Below, in pieces: positions 12,279 to 22,332 of a stretch of 64,000 nucleotides of DNA; the stretch's first letter is position 1; each line of letters begins with the position of its first letter. The notes under the pieces are model-generated. The model ran no database searches. It had not been told where the DNA came from and saw only the letters and a program-made list of their open reading frames with translations. The position numbers and the translations under genes were made by a program. This DNA is from Lunularia cruciata. Taxonomy: Eukaryota; Streptophyta; Marchantiopsida; Lunulariales; Lunulariaceae. The DNA lies in the NCBI GenBank assembly GCA_948567375.1, contig OX419759.1, forward strand, positions 25,211,493 through 25,275,492, given 5' to 3'.

Positions 12279-13163
12279 ATGGCAGCATTAGTTTCAGCTT
12301 TCAATGGTGCAGTTACTTGGCCTGGTGAGTTATTGGAGGGGAATGCCCATGAAAAGGATACTCCAATACCAAAGGAGATCACTTGGATTTGGAGTACAAG
12401 TGAGATTGTTCCATCCACCTTGGATGCTCCATTGTGGAGTTCACAGGAGGCATTGCAACAACATGTAGATTGGTTGGTGCAGCAGGCTTAGAGTGGAGCC
12501 TTTGTACCACTAGGAGATGAGTGTGAGGATGAGCCTCCACAGTCAATTACCTTGACACCTTTGGATACCACACTCATTGCTTGGCAATATCCAATAGAGG
12601 AAGTATGTCTATTGGAGTTGCTCGGCGGGATTAGCACTAGACTAGTTGCGGTCCTACATGCCGGTATACAAGTACAAAGGTACTTGTATGTAGAGAGAGA
12701 TGAGACTGCTAGGCAAGTCTCTCTACATCATGTGGCACACTTGGCCTATTTGTATCTGGAGTTATTACCAATTTCAACAATCAAGGGTTACTAGAAGGTC
12801 CTACCAGTAGACATTTCTTTATTGGGGGTGCATGATCTGGAGCAACAAGGGTCTTTTCATTTGGTCATTTTAGGATGGCCATGTCAAGGACATACACATG
12901 CTAGTCAAGGTTTGGGTCTTCAAGATCCTTGTTTTGGTGTGTTTTGGAAGATGTTACGGAAACTATAACATCTCTAGGTTTATTAGTCCGTTTCTCCAGC
13001 TTACCTTTTGATGGGTGATTCTCGTACCAGAGTGGTGGCAAGTACACATCAAGTCCATTTTTGGATGGGACCTGATATATTGTTGGATGTAGCTAGAGTG
13101 GGATCACATGCTCATCATCTTCATCTTTGGTGGATGAATCTCTTACCCAAAGAGGTTTTATAG
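12279..13163 (+). pseudogene. C5-cytosine DNA methyltransferase domain relic inside the retrotransposon
   Basis: One single frame carries the ordered motifs of a cytosine-5 methyltransferase. Motif I, which binds S-adenosylmethionine, is LLELLGGIST at about 12609, followed by GIQVQRYLYVERDE at the place of the acidic ribose-binding residue. Motif IV is LVILGWPCQGH with the catalytic cysteine codon at 12882-12884, followed by GLGLQDPCFGVFW, matching the usual G-GL-DPRS-LFW. Motif VIII appears as ILLDVARVGSHAHHLHLWW at 13074-13130, where DRM/DNMT3-type enzymes have DA-VS-A-RARYFW. Motif VI (ENV) is not visible and appears lost between 12990 and 13020. Stops lie at 12492, 12792, 12966, 12975 and 12984. 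The domain sits between protease and RT. Function in life was presumably CpG or CHG methylation of element or target DNA, which is inference. Confidence 0.8.
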
Positions 13164-14079
13164 CATGCATATGATGGGATTCAATGACTAGAACACATCC
13201 TTGTTGATGACATCTTGGATATGCGATGTCGATCTCAAATGGTAGGAGTGGTTGATAGGTCACCTATGGTAATGGTGAACCTAGTTAGACAGCGTAGAGC
13301 CACTTTTCTCACACTTAGGAGTTTCCAGGCTCTCATGCTTTTTGAGAGGGAGGACCTAGACTTGTTTAGGACTCACAGTTACAGTAGTTGATGGAGCTCA
13401 ACGCCAATCAGAGAGAGCGGGCAATGGGTTTTTGCACTAGTATTGCCATTATTTCCAACAATCTCAAAGGCATCCAAGTGTCAAGTGTAAGGTCAGGCAA
13501 TGGATCTAAACTGTTTGACTTGGATTGTGAGCCTTGGTTTGGAAGAGCAACGTAGGATGTGCTTGATAGGCATCACCACTTGGACACTTGTGAGCCATGT
13601 GCCTATCAAGACGATTCAGGCACATGTTGGGAGCGATGGACCGAGTGGACATGGTATTCTTGGGACACAACCACTAGCTACTAGGGAGAGTGGTATAATT
13701 GGAGTCTATCCAAGTAAGCATGAGCCACTTGGATTACACTCTTGGTCCACTTGGGATGCAGCTAAAGGACTTGTGGAGCTTGTAGCCAGAGTGGAGGGAG
13801 TTTTTCACATAGAGGTTGGAACCTCTAGTAGTCGGGGGTATGACACTACTACTCCTAAGGGCCCAATGTAGCAGCCAGTTAGTATGTCTTCCACTCTTGT
13901 GACAATTACAGAGGATACTTGGGAGCCAAATCTTGGACCCAAGCTTACAAGAGAGGAACGACGGAGAGTTTGGAGTTTCTTGAGGAGCTACATGAGTTAT
14001 TTTGCCTTCAATATGAAGGCTTTTGGTGCTCTAAAAGGACATGGTAAATGGATTGAGCTGACTAGTGATACACCAGTTT
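13164..14079 (+). other. Spacer between methyltransferase and RT of the same element
   Basis: Two open stretches (13500-13871 and 13884-14084) lie here. The second contains LTREERRRVWSFLRSYMSYFAFNMKAFG-like text, which resembles the segment just before RT in gypsy pol (L-EE-KLL-EY-D-FA). The first has no motif I recognise and may be the tail or target-recognition part of the methyltransferase. Confidence 0.45.
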
Positions 14080-14996
14080 TCTGATGTCCTTATTGTTATA
14101 GTGACATGGAGAGGACATTGATTTTGGGTCAGAGTAGAGACCTTTTTAAGGCTGGTTTGGTGGATATTTCACATGGAGAGTATGCATCAACAATAGTGAT
14201 GCCAGCCAAGAAGGATATGCATGGCAATTACACAAATAGGCTGATGTGTGGAGATTACCGTCCTATCAATCAATAGACTAGGGCTGATTGGTATGCCATG
14301 CCTACACCGGAGGAAATTTTTGATGCAATTGGGCATGCAAAGGTCTTCAGTACTTTGGATCTTCAAACGGGATATCATTAGTTGCCGATCAAGGAGGAGG
14401 ATAAGTCCAAGATTCCATTTTGGGCTATTGATCCTCACAGCAAGGATGTGTTATATCAATGGAGGTTCTTACCGTCTGGGTTAAAGAATGCTCCTATTGA
14501 GTTCTTGAGGGCTGTCGATAGGATCTTAGCTGGATTGGATTTTGCTCGATGCTATATTGATGACATTTTAGTCTATAGCACTATTGTGGAGGAGCATAAG
14601 AGACAATTGTTGGAGGTGTTTGAGAGGTTGAGATCAAGTAGACTCAAATTGCATCCTGGGAAGTGTAGGTTCTTCCATGAGCAGGTTGAGTATTTAGGTC
14701 ACACTATCTACCTTGGAGGACTTGGTGTTCAGCAGACCAAGGTGGAGGCTATTGCACGTATTCCTTGGCCTACGGATGTGAGTAGAGTGTGGGCATTCCT
14801 TGGGTTGGTATACTTCTATTGCCACTATGTTAGAGGATTTTGTGCCATTGCCAAGGCCTTGACAAAGCTGACCAAGCTTACACATGAGTGGTGTTGGGGA
14901 GATGAGCAAGAGAGAACTTTTGTAGAGCTCAAGGAGAGGTTGACATCTACTCCTATTTTGAGGAGACCAATCAGAGGACGACTAGGTTCATACTGA
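14080..14996 (+). pseudogene. Reverse transcriptase relic
   Basis: The polymerase copies element RNA into DNA. Visible motifs in order are MCGDYRPINQ (followed by a stop), FSTLDLQTGYH, WRFLPSGLKNAP, the catalytic box CYIDDILVYS at about 14551-14580, and HPGKCRFFHEQVEYLGHT. Downstream AFLGLVYFYCHYVRGFC is the RT-RNase H connection. Stops at 14274 and near 14380 break the N-terminal half; from 14382 the frame is open for 204 codons. The active-site aspartates are intact. Confidence 0.85.
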
Positions 14997-15350
14997 TTGG
15001 AGTATGTTAGGGCTTGGAGCGGTGCTCATCCAACATGATGATGAGGGGAAGAAGTTTGTGGTTGCTAGTCACTCCAACAATTCAGTAGAGGTGAAGTATA
15101 GTTCATATGAAGTAGAATGCTTGGCAGCAATTTGGGCAGTAGTACATTTCCAATGTTACCTATTTGCTAACCTCTTCACTCTCATCACTAATCCTTAGCC
15201 GCTCAAGTGGTTGATGGAGTCCGACAAGCTTTCAAGGAAGCTTGCAAGATGGCCTCTGATTTTACAAGAGTATAATTTCATGGTTGTTCATAGACTTGGA
15301 GTGGTGAACCGTGATGCAGATGGGTTGAGTAGAAACCCATGTCCCAGCTG
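14997..15350 (+). pseudogene. RNase H relic
   Basis: The frame continues with LGAVLIQHDDEGK, NNSVEVKYSSYEVECLAAIW (the gypsy S-x-x-E-x-N-Y-S-x-x-E-x-E-xLA box) and, after a stop, PLKWLM and KLARWPLILQEYNF with VNRDADGLSR. RNase H removes the RNA strand during reverse transcription. Order and spacing fit gypsy pol. At least two stops are present. Confidence 0.75.
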
Positions 15351-15537
15351 AGCACGTTGGCATGGTGAGATAGATGAAGAGATGGTGCCAGGTTGACATG
15401 CATCGGCCTTTCTCTGTATATTTTTTGAGGCTTTGGTGGTATCTCTCTCAGCACATACATGAGGAGTTATTGGGGTCATAGATCCAGAGAGTGAAGATAT
15501 TGGTATAGTTCAATGAGACATTCATGATGATGTCTTA

Positions 15538-16475
15538 ATGATGGACTATCTTTGCACTGGTGTTGTGGGTGGCATATTTGGGACCAAGGAGAGAGACCAT
15601 GTCCTTCAACAAGCCAGGCAGTTCAGATTGGAGGGTAGACACCTTCTTCGAGTATGGAAGGATGGTAGAGTACAAGTAGTATCTCTTCCATCTGAGAGAC
15701 CACAGTTGGTCCGTCATGCTCATGAGGAGCTTGGACATTTGGAGTAAAGCACACATATAGCTTATTCCAAAGTCATTATTGGTGGTGCGGTATGCAAACT
15801 AAGGTATAGTAGTTTGTTGCCAAATGTGTGGTTTGTGACCGAGTTAGAGCATCATTCAATGCTCCTACACCATAGTTACACCCATTACTTATCATGGGAT
15901 TGAGTTACTGTTGGAGTTTGGACTTTGCTAGACCTTTACCATTGACTGTGAGACATCATTGGTATGTTTTGGTGATGGTGGAGCATTTCTCCAAGTGGAT
16001 TGAGTTGGTGGCACTTCCTAACATGTCTAGTGAAGGGACAACTTACTTGTTCTCGGATCGAGTTCTTAGTCATTTTGGTGCACTAGCTGAGGTTTTGACT
16101 GATCAGTGTACATAGTTCTTGGGAGAGTTTCAGGTCTTGTGTGACAAGGCTTTGATTGATCATTGTACTACATCCCAAGATCACCTTGAGGCAGATGGCT
16201 TAGCAGAGAGAGTGGTTCAGATGAAGAGAGGATTGCGGAAGTATGGTTTGCAGAGAGGTCACTTGGGTGATTGGAATCTCCAATTAACTTGGTTGGCCAT
16301 GGGCTATCGGTTCAGCCGGCAAGCATCCTTAGCATCCTCCTCTCCTTACTTTCTACTCTATGGACAAGATCCAGATTTACCTACATCCATTCATCAAGAT
16401 GTTATTGTAGTTTTGAACTTGGATGATCTAGATATATGGATGAGCGCATGTTCTCAATGGGCAGAGATCTTTTAG
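15538..16475 (+). pseudogene. Integrase relic
   Basis: Integrase inserts the cDNA. The N-terminal zinc box begins HAHEELGH near 15715 and, after a frame change, continues to KCVVCDRV at about 15822. The core shows WSLDFARPL (first Asp), VLTDQCT just before a stop (second Asp), and LEADGLAERV (catalytic Glu). The rest reads HLGDWNLQLTWLAMGYRFS and SPYFLLYGQDP. Stops and one or two frameshifts break it. It is followed directly by the PHD-bearing tail. Confidence 0.75.
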
Positions 16476-16479
16476 AGAG

Positions 16480-16955
16480 TGATGCCAATGGCCTTTGAGA
16501 ACTTGGCATTTACTCAACATAGAGATACCTTACACTATGCTACCATTCAAGGAGGAGGTTATAGACCCTCAATCCATTGATTTCATCCAAGAGACTATGT
16601 ATATCTATAGCAGACAACACTAACAACACTTGATGTTTTGATAGGTTGCACTATCTTGAGAGTACGTGAGGTTTTGCTATCTAGAGTCCTTGTGTTGGAA
16701 GAACATGATAGTGTCATTTGGAAGGATCATGTGCACAATTGTGCACCATGCCACCTCCCAAACATTGATGGTACTATAGATCCAAGCTTGGCACTTGTAC
16801 GTGCAGGCTTGAGGTGTATGTTATGTGGCTCTTTTGGTAGAGTTGCTACTATGTTAGTATGTGATAGTTGTTTGAGAGGATGGCATATGGCATGTATGAC
16901 TCCCTCCCTCATGGTGGTTCCTCAAGGACAGTGGTTATGTCTTAGATGTACTTGA
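16480..16955 (+). pseudogene. Integrase C-terminal tail with a complete PHD finger
   Basis: The last open frame (16638-16955) first reads GCTILRVREVLLSRVLVLEE and WKDHVHNCAPCHLPN, in the position of the integrase C-terminal domain. Residues coded by 16815-16949 then form a full C4HC3 set: CMLCG, LVCDSC, LRGWHMAC, and WLCLRC. The GWH and VPQGQW features are typical of PHD fingers, which usually read histone H3 tails. A PHD here would take the place of the chromodomain that directs many plant gypsy integrases. The finger itself has all eight zinc ligands and no stop. The TGA at 16953-16955 ends the polyprotein. Confidence 0.8.
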
Positions 16956-17326
16956 CCAATAGTGTGGTACCCACATTTTTCATTTTGGACGAATATTGAA
17001 GAAGAAGTGCCTTGTTGAAACCAAATGGAGAAGAAATGAGAGGAAATTTGTATTTTGATCAAGCTCGAGGAAGTCAACTTTGTGTCAGATGAAGACTGAC
17101 TTAGCTAGGATTGAAAGAGTGCAAACCCAAAGGAGGAATGGAAGTTACAGGCTAGGATTCTTGCGAGGGCCATATCTCAATGTCCACAAGTCCAAATCAA
17201 GCGCGCTATATCTCATTGGAAGCGTCTCGTTCATGGCTTTAGAGGTTTGTAGAAGAAGTTATAAGTATTTGAAGTTTTGGGAGTAGATGTACATAGTAAG
17301 TTAGTGTCTTTGGGTTGATGTCTTTA

Positions 17327-17376
17327 GACTTTGGACTTTGGACTTGAGACTTGAGACTTCGGACTTTGGACTTCAA
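17327..17376. repeat. 7-bp tandem repeat (GACTTTG/GACTTGA)
   Basis: About seven imperfect units of GACTTTG, GACTTGA or GACTTCG lie head to tail inside the short LTR. Confidence 0.7.
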
Positions 17377-17619
17377 GTTTACACAACTTTGGGTTAGAAG
17401 CTTCTTTGCCTCAAGACGAAGATGACTAGATCTGAGATAGTTGGACCTCGGAGTGCAATGAAGATGACTTTGGGAATCCTACCAAAGGCATTAGAGAGAG
17501 TTAGGATAGAGAAAGAATAGATAGTTAGGATACCCATGACTTCAATTTCAGTTCTGATTGAATATGGAACCGGAATTGAAGGAGAAGTAGTAGTAGTGAA
17601 TAAACCCGAAGTGCAAGAT

Positions 17620-18009
17620 CAGACAATAAGTGTCTTTGGGTCAGTTACATGAGAGATTATGCAAAAGTGGGTTACAAATTGAAAGCATAGATAGTGTATC
17701 CATGCTTTCAATTACAATTCTTGATGAAGATATAGTAGAATTAGCAAAGGAATCAATAATAGTTAAGTCCGATGTTGTAGAAGTAGGAATTCAAGTGTCT
17801 TTGGACTTGTTATTGACACATTAGAGAAGAGTGGGTCAAGAGATAAGGAAGTAGATGGATTACCCATGAGCTTAATTGTAGTTCCTAATGAAGAAGTAGT
17901 AGAAATAGTGAAGGATTTGGTAGAATTAGATATACTCAAAGAAGAAGAAGTGATAGGAAGATCATCGGGTTTGAAAGCCGATGATGAAGTAGACATAGGA
18001 TCGGGGTAG
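17620..18009 (+). pseudogene. C-terminal remnant of the family-B U3 protein
   Basis: Only the last part of the LTR-borne frame is present in this short LTR. It shows the conserved order EVGIQVSLDL, EEVVEIVKDLVELD and the end DDEVDIGSG before a TAG at 18007-18009. One missing base near 17815 shifts the frame. The stop lies 118 bp before the TATTTAA box, the same spacing as in the long LTRs. Confidence 0.6.
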
Positions 18010-18126
18010 TAAAAAATTTGAGATAGGAAGAGGCAGATATGAAGAGGTGCATTTTCATTTCAGATGTGCAGGTTACAAGAGTTGTTATAGAATGGTATTT
18101 TTGTTAGTAACTATCATTTGCTTTAC

Positions 18127-18133
18127 TATTTAA
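18127..18133 (+). promoter_or_regulatory. Conserved TATTTAA box of family-B LTR
   Basis: CTATTTAAGAGTGGC stands 672 bp before the LTR end. The same box at nearly the same distance occurs in the copies at 24816, 32364, 35637, 55842 and 61675. I read it as the main element promoter marking the U3/R border. Confidence 0.5.
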
Positions 18134-18948
18134 GAGTGGCATTTGTAGTGAGCTGTGGTTTAGTGTTCATAATTTCTGAGAATAGATAAAGCAAAGTGTT
18201 GTGAAGCAGTGCTCATCGCTTGAGCTTGATTTTGAGTATCAACATTGTGCTTGTGTTTGTGAGTGTTTGGAGACAAAGTGCAAGTCAATGTGCTTGTTGG
18301 ATGTTGGATTCCATAGCCTTGCCTTTACTCTGTGTGCTTGATCTTGAGTGAAGTGCAATCAAAGCAATGCCTTGACAGATCTGAGAAGAATTGTAGTGTT
18401 GGTAGTATTCTGCATTTGTGAGTGCAGCGCAAAGTTGGTGTGAAGCAATTTTGATCGTGGAATTTGTGTCTTAAGTGGAGGCGTGGAACACAATTCTAAG
18501 GCAAAGTCATTTTGCAATGAAGTGCCATTTTTAGGAGAGCGTGAATCATCACAATCAAGATTGTTTGGAAAGATTTGATGGAGTTGCGATTAAGGACTGT
18601 TACTTCGTGATGAGACTGCAAGTTAGCGCTTGTTACTCTCTTCTAGGTGTGGTTTCTACCTGAGAGACTAAAGAAGAACTCAAGAAGAACCACATCGTGA
18701 CATTTGACTTCATATTTTTACATTTTTGACCAGTATCTCTACGGGAACAAACTTTACTTACCTAATTACCACAAAAGTAATATTTGCTGGGTTGTCACAA
18801 ATAGCTACTTCATTCTTTATATGGTATAGATTGCAAACATGCAACTAACAATGGGGCTCTATAGCACCAAGCTTTCTGATCTTTGCCCATCATAGGGTAT
18901 ACCATATACTTGGAGAAAATGGCTATCTAGAGTTAGAGGGACCTAACC

Positions 18949-18966
18949 ACCATCTAGGGGAGCAAT
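18949..18966 (+). other. Polypurine tract of the methyltransferase-PHD gypsy
   Basis: TCTAGGGGAGCAAT lies directly before the LTR start TGTGGCAC at 18967. A purine-rich run here primes plus-strand DNA synthesis. Confidence 0.55.
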
Positions 18967-19513
18967 TGTGGCACTTTAGAGTCTATGTATAACTTATGTG
19001 TGAGTTGTGCTTCTATACTATAAGATGTTGACAGCAATGTATGTTGTGTAGTGATTTATATACACACGATAGTTGTCATGCCATTTGTAGTGTTGCATCT
19101 AGATTACTTGTACATTAGAGTCACAGTGATAATAGTTAGAGATATTTCAACAGTTTCCCATAGACTACTTTCTGATAGTCAGATTTCATGTTTAGGGTAC
19201 TGACTTCACGGTGGGGCCCACCAACACTTTGCAACGTTTGCACTATCAAGTGTGCCATCAGCGGGACCGTTAGGGTTTTAGACCTAGCTCAAGTCCAAGG
19301 GTATACTTTTGAAGTGCAACTTCAGAGAGCTCACTTCTTTGATGTTGAGCCTTTGAGTTCTTGGTTATGGTGGATAGAGGCCGGCAAGCATCACTTGGAT
19401 TCTCTTAGCTAGAGTGGGTGTGGCTTGATTGTAATCAGTGCCTAATTGTTGGCAATCTATAGAGTGATAGATCAGAATTGAGTTGATTTGAGAGCTATAA
19501 ACAATCTGATTAT
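18967..19513 (+). repeat. Right LTR of the methyltransferase-PHD gypsy
   Basis: It begins TGTGGCACTTTAGAGTC and its last 437 bp match the left LTR at 7928-8375. A TATA-like TTTATATACA lies near 19052. The right end is abutted by a second LTR start, so the true end is uncertain. Confidence 0.75.
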
Positions 19514-19645
19514 TGTGGCACTTTAGAGTCTATGTATGACTTATATGTGAGTTGTGCTTCTATAGTGTATGATGTTGACAGTGATGTATGTTGTGTAGCA
19601 ATGTATATTGTGTAGCGATGTATATATATGCATGACAACATCTTT
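19514..19645 (+). repeat. Second, partial copy of the same LTR start
   Basis: TGTGGCACTTTAGAGTCTAT recurs here immediately after the right LTR and stays similar to 18967-19077 for about 110-130 bp, including the TGATGTTGACAG and GTATGTTGTGTAG phrases. It then leaves the LTR sequence. This is an LTR-LTR junction, as from tandem elements or a rearrangement. Confidence 0.65.
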
Positions 19646-19729
19646 GGCTGAAACATCACCTGTAGATTGGAACCTCATTCATGGTGATTGTAATTTCTGT
19701 TTTGTCTTTCTATAATGCACCTTTTTAGT

Positions 19730-19855
19730 TTATTATCTTCTTTTAGGATTAGTTTCTATCCAAGAGTTTAAATAGAAAATAGTGAGGAACTACTTTCTGA
19801 CACATTCCCTCATATTTGACATTTTTGACCATGTCTTTGTGTGAACAACTTACTA
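19730..19855 (+). repeat. Decayed 3' end of a family-B LTR
   Basis: TCTTTTAGG-TTAGTTTCTATCCAAGAG and CATATTTGACATTTTTGACCA followed by GTGTGAACAA--TTACT parallel the final 200 bp of the family-B LTRs (for example 18640-18770). The terminal GGGTTGTCACA is gone. Confidence 0.4.
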
Positions 19856-19869
19856 TTTATTACAATTTA

Positions 19870-20445
19870 GTAGTTATTGTGTTATAGTTGTTTCTTACTA
19901 TTTATTACAATTAAGTAATTATTGTGTTCTAGAAATGTAGGTGATGTTATAAGTGTTCTCTTGTATATCAAGGAAGAGAATGGAAATGAGAGATTGTAAA
20001 GAAGAGCCATCATCATTGTAAGGAATAACTGTTTGATAAGGGACCTAGATATTGTAACCTTGTACTGATTTTCTTGGGATGACCTGCTGATCAAGAACCT
20101 AGATGCAATCATCTTCCATGTTACTATTTCTCTTGGAAATATGGAAGAAACTCATTACTGATGGTATGTAGGTATTCATTTGTTGTAATGATGATTGTAT
20201 GTGTTGCAATATAGTATGAGATTAAATCAAAAATTTGCCTATCAAAGTAGGCAATGGAAATGAGACAGTGTAAGGAAAAATCATCATCATTGTAAGGAAT
20301 AACAGTTTCATCAAGGACCTAGATGTTGTTATCTTGTAGTGATATACTGCCATCTCCAACTCATTGAAGAAACTTTTTGAAAGCAATGGTTGTTTGTTCA
20401 TTACCTTCCATCTACAATTAGTCCACAATGGAAGACTCAAATATT
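19870..20445. repeat. Dispersed higher-order repeat, right copy
   Basis: It repeats the modules of 3980-4440: GGGACCTAGATATTG, GATCAAGAACCTAGATGCAA, the 'TTACTATTTCTCTTGG-AATATGG' phrase, and CATCAAGGACCTAGATGTTG with a following CTTGTAGTGAT. The orientation is the same. There are at least two internal rounds of the unit. It flanks the methyltransferase-PHD element on the right as the other copy does on the left. Confidence 0.6.
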
Positions 20446-21763
20446 TCTTCCCAAAGTGGACTCGTGATGAGCAAAGTGTTCACAATCTACACACACCTTC
20501 CACTTTAAATTACTAGTAGAACTTGGCAATAATTAAGAATGATCATTTTTCCACCAAAAAAAGGTCAAAGTAAATGTGATTCTATAATGTTTTGTTGATG
20601 ACCTTAAAGCATGATGGTTTGTCATTTGAGCTTCAACTCATGTGATATGTATTGGTATCTGAAATAATACTTCAATTGCACTTTGTTTGAAATTGAAAAT
20701 AGAGTTGGATGTAATAATGATTGGCATCTTGTCTCAAGAGTGCATACTTGGAGGATGAATCTTCCAAGTAGATCAATGCAACTATGCCTAAAAAAGCTAA
20801 GCTATGAAAGTCTTCCCTTATGTTCAGATTCGGGCCAAAAGCCTGTCATAGGAAAATATCTTTCTAGAACCTCAAGGACCATCCAAGAAAAATGCACAAG
20901 TAGATTTGATTTGAATGCAATAATTGATCATGTTGAAAAAGGGACTTCAAAGATTATTAGGAAAGCATGAGGACCAAGGTGTAATGATTGAATTTCCATT
21001 TTTAACTTCTCTTGTATTAACATGGGAATGTTGTTGTCAATCTCATTTGCATCTTCTTGGGTGATATCATAGACAATCAAGGCGTTCTGATATTGCTCAA
21101 ACGCAAGGCATATATCTCCTAGTACATGTTTGATGCAAAGTAATATTTCTACTTGTCCTCCTTAGTCCTACTATTTAAAGTAAATAATGGTATATTCTGA
21201 TACTCAAAAGACTACATTATACCATTGAGTGTAGTAAAAATAGAAATGTTTCTAATTTCTTTGTTGAATTCAAGAGGAGTGATATTAAATCCATATAATA
21301 AACAAAAGCATATAGTTTGTCTTATTATTACTTGATATATTTAGGTGTTTTGTGTTAAAAATATAAATCTTTTAGAAAGGTTCATCAAAGTCTAAATTGG
21401 AGTTCTATTATTTCTTTTAAATTTAACAAATTGAGCTATTAAATCAACCAATATTCAAATGATTTGTAAATGATTTGAGATTCAAAAGATTAGAAAATTA
21501 TTTTATTTTATTTAAATTTGATATAAAAATTGAACCTGAATATTTAATTCACTATTTAATTGAATATAATAAAACTAAAATAGTGGTTTCACTATTGTTT
21601 TTAATATTTCTCTCATCTTTTCTTCCAAATTTTAATAAAATCAAATCCTTATAAAATGGTACATCTTTTTAAAGATCAAAATATAATTGAAGAAATTTGA
21701 TACTTTATTGTAGACTACAATTACCCAATAAATACCCAATTAAGAAAAAAATCCTTTTGCAAA
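20446..21763. other. No recognisable gene; AT-rich
   Basis: A 95-codon open frame (20683-20970, plus) has no motif I know. From 21180 the DNA is very AT-rich and shows no repeat partner. Confidence 0.4.
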
Positions 21764-22140
21764 AGTTGGTGCACATATTTTATGTTTTTTCCTGTTTTGT
21801 TAGCATCTTGAGGAAGAAGTGAGTCAAAAAGCTGAATTATGAAGAAAAGAATGGACGGGAGTGTCTTCGGAGTAAACCCAAAGAAGTCAACTTTGGGTCG
21901 GAAATTGAAAGTACTCAGAAGGGAGTACAAAGACACAAGTCCAAAGATGATCTTCTTTGGATTAGGCAGCAAAGGCCGATACGAAGACAGTCTAACAACC
22001 ACTCTACGTGGCAAGCAAGTACACTTCAAGGAACAGCAGAGGCAGAAGAAGCATGTCTTGATAGTGACAAGACATTGATACACAGAAGAAGGGGGAGTTG
22101 ATTTTGAAATTGATTGAAGAATGAATGCACTTTGGGGTAA

Positions 22141-22147
22141 TATAAAA
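22141..22147 (+). promoter_or_regulatory. TATA-like box upstream of the U3 frame
   Basis: TATAAAA stands 192 bp before the ATG of the U3 frame. In element J the same box is 193 bp before the ATG. This suggests a separate promoter for the U3 gene. Confidence 0.4.
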
Positions 22148-22332
22148 TTGCAATTGTGCAGGGGAAATTGAATATATCAAGTAGATATCTTGTTCCTCCA
22201 AGTAGTTGTCCTGCAGTGATGTGTGTCAAGAAGCCAATTGAGAGTGAAATTTTCTGAAATCCAAAAAAAGTGAGAGTGTCACGTCCAAGAGAGTGTATAT
22301 TCTTCTAGTGCCAAAGAACAAGAGAGCAAATC

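Larger units (their letters stand above)
16958..18804 (+). mobile_element. Short family-B solo LTR with TSD AATAG
   Basis: The LTR proper is 16963-18799 (1837 bp), beginning TGTGGTACCCACA and ending GGGTTGTCACA. AATAG stands on both sides (16958-16962 and 18800-18804), so this is a true insertion of one LTR unit just after the PHD stop codon of the host gypsy. Its 5' half differs from the 3.7-kb LTRs and matches instead the other short copy at 37225-39075. Its last 1.2 kb matches the long LTRs. Confidence 0.9.
7928..19513 (+). mobile_element. Decayed Ty3/gypsy element with DNA methyltransferase and PHD finger
   Basis: Two matching LTR segments (7928-8375 and 18967-19513) enclose about 8.6 kb of sense-oriented coding relic plus one inserted solo LTR. 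The order of domains is gag with CCHC knuckles, retropepsin (DYGA), C5-cytosine methyltransferase, reverse transcriptase (YIDDI), RNase H, integrase, and a C4HC3 PHD finger at the C-terminus where many plant gypsy elements have a chromodomain. Most domains can be read in one or two frames with scattered stops, many of which look like CAG-to-TAG decay. The left LTR lacks about 110 bp of its 5' end. The element is clearly dead. Confidence 0.85.
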
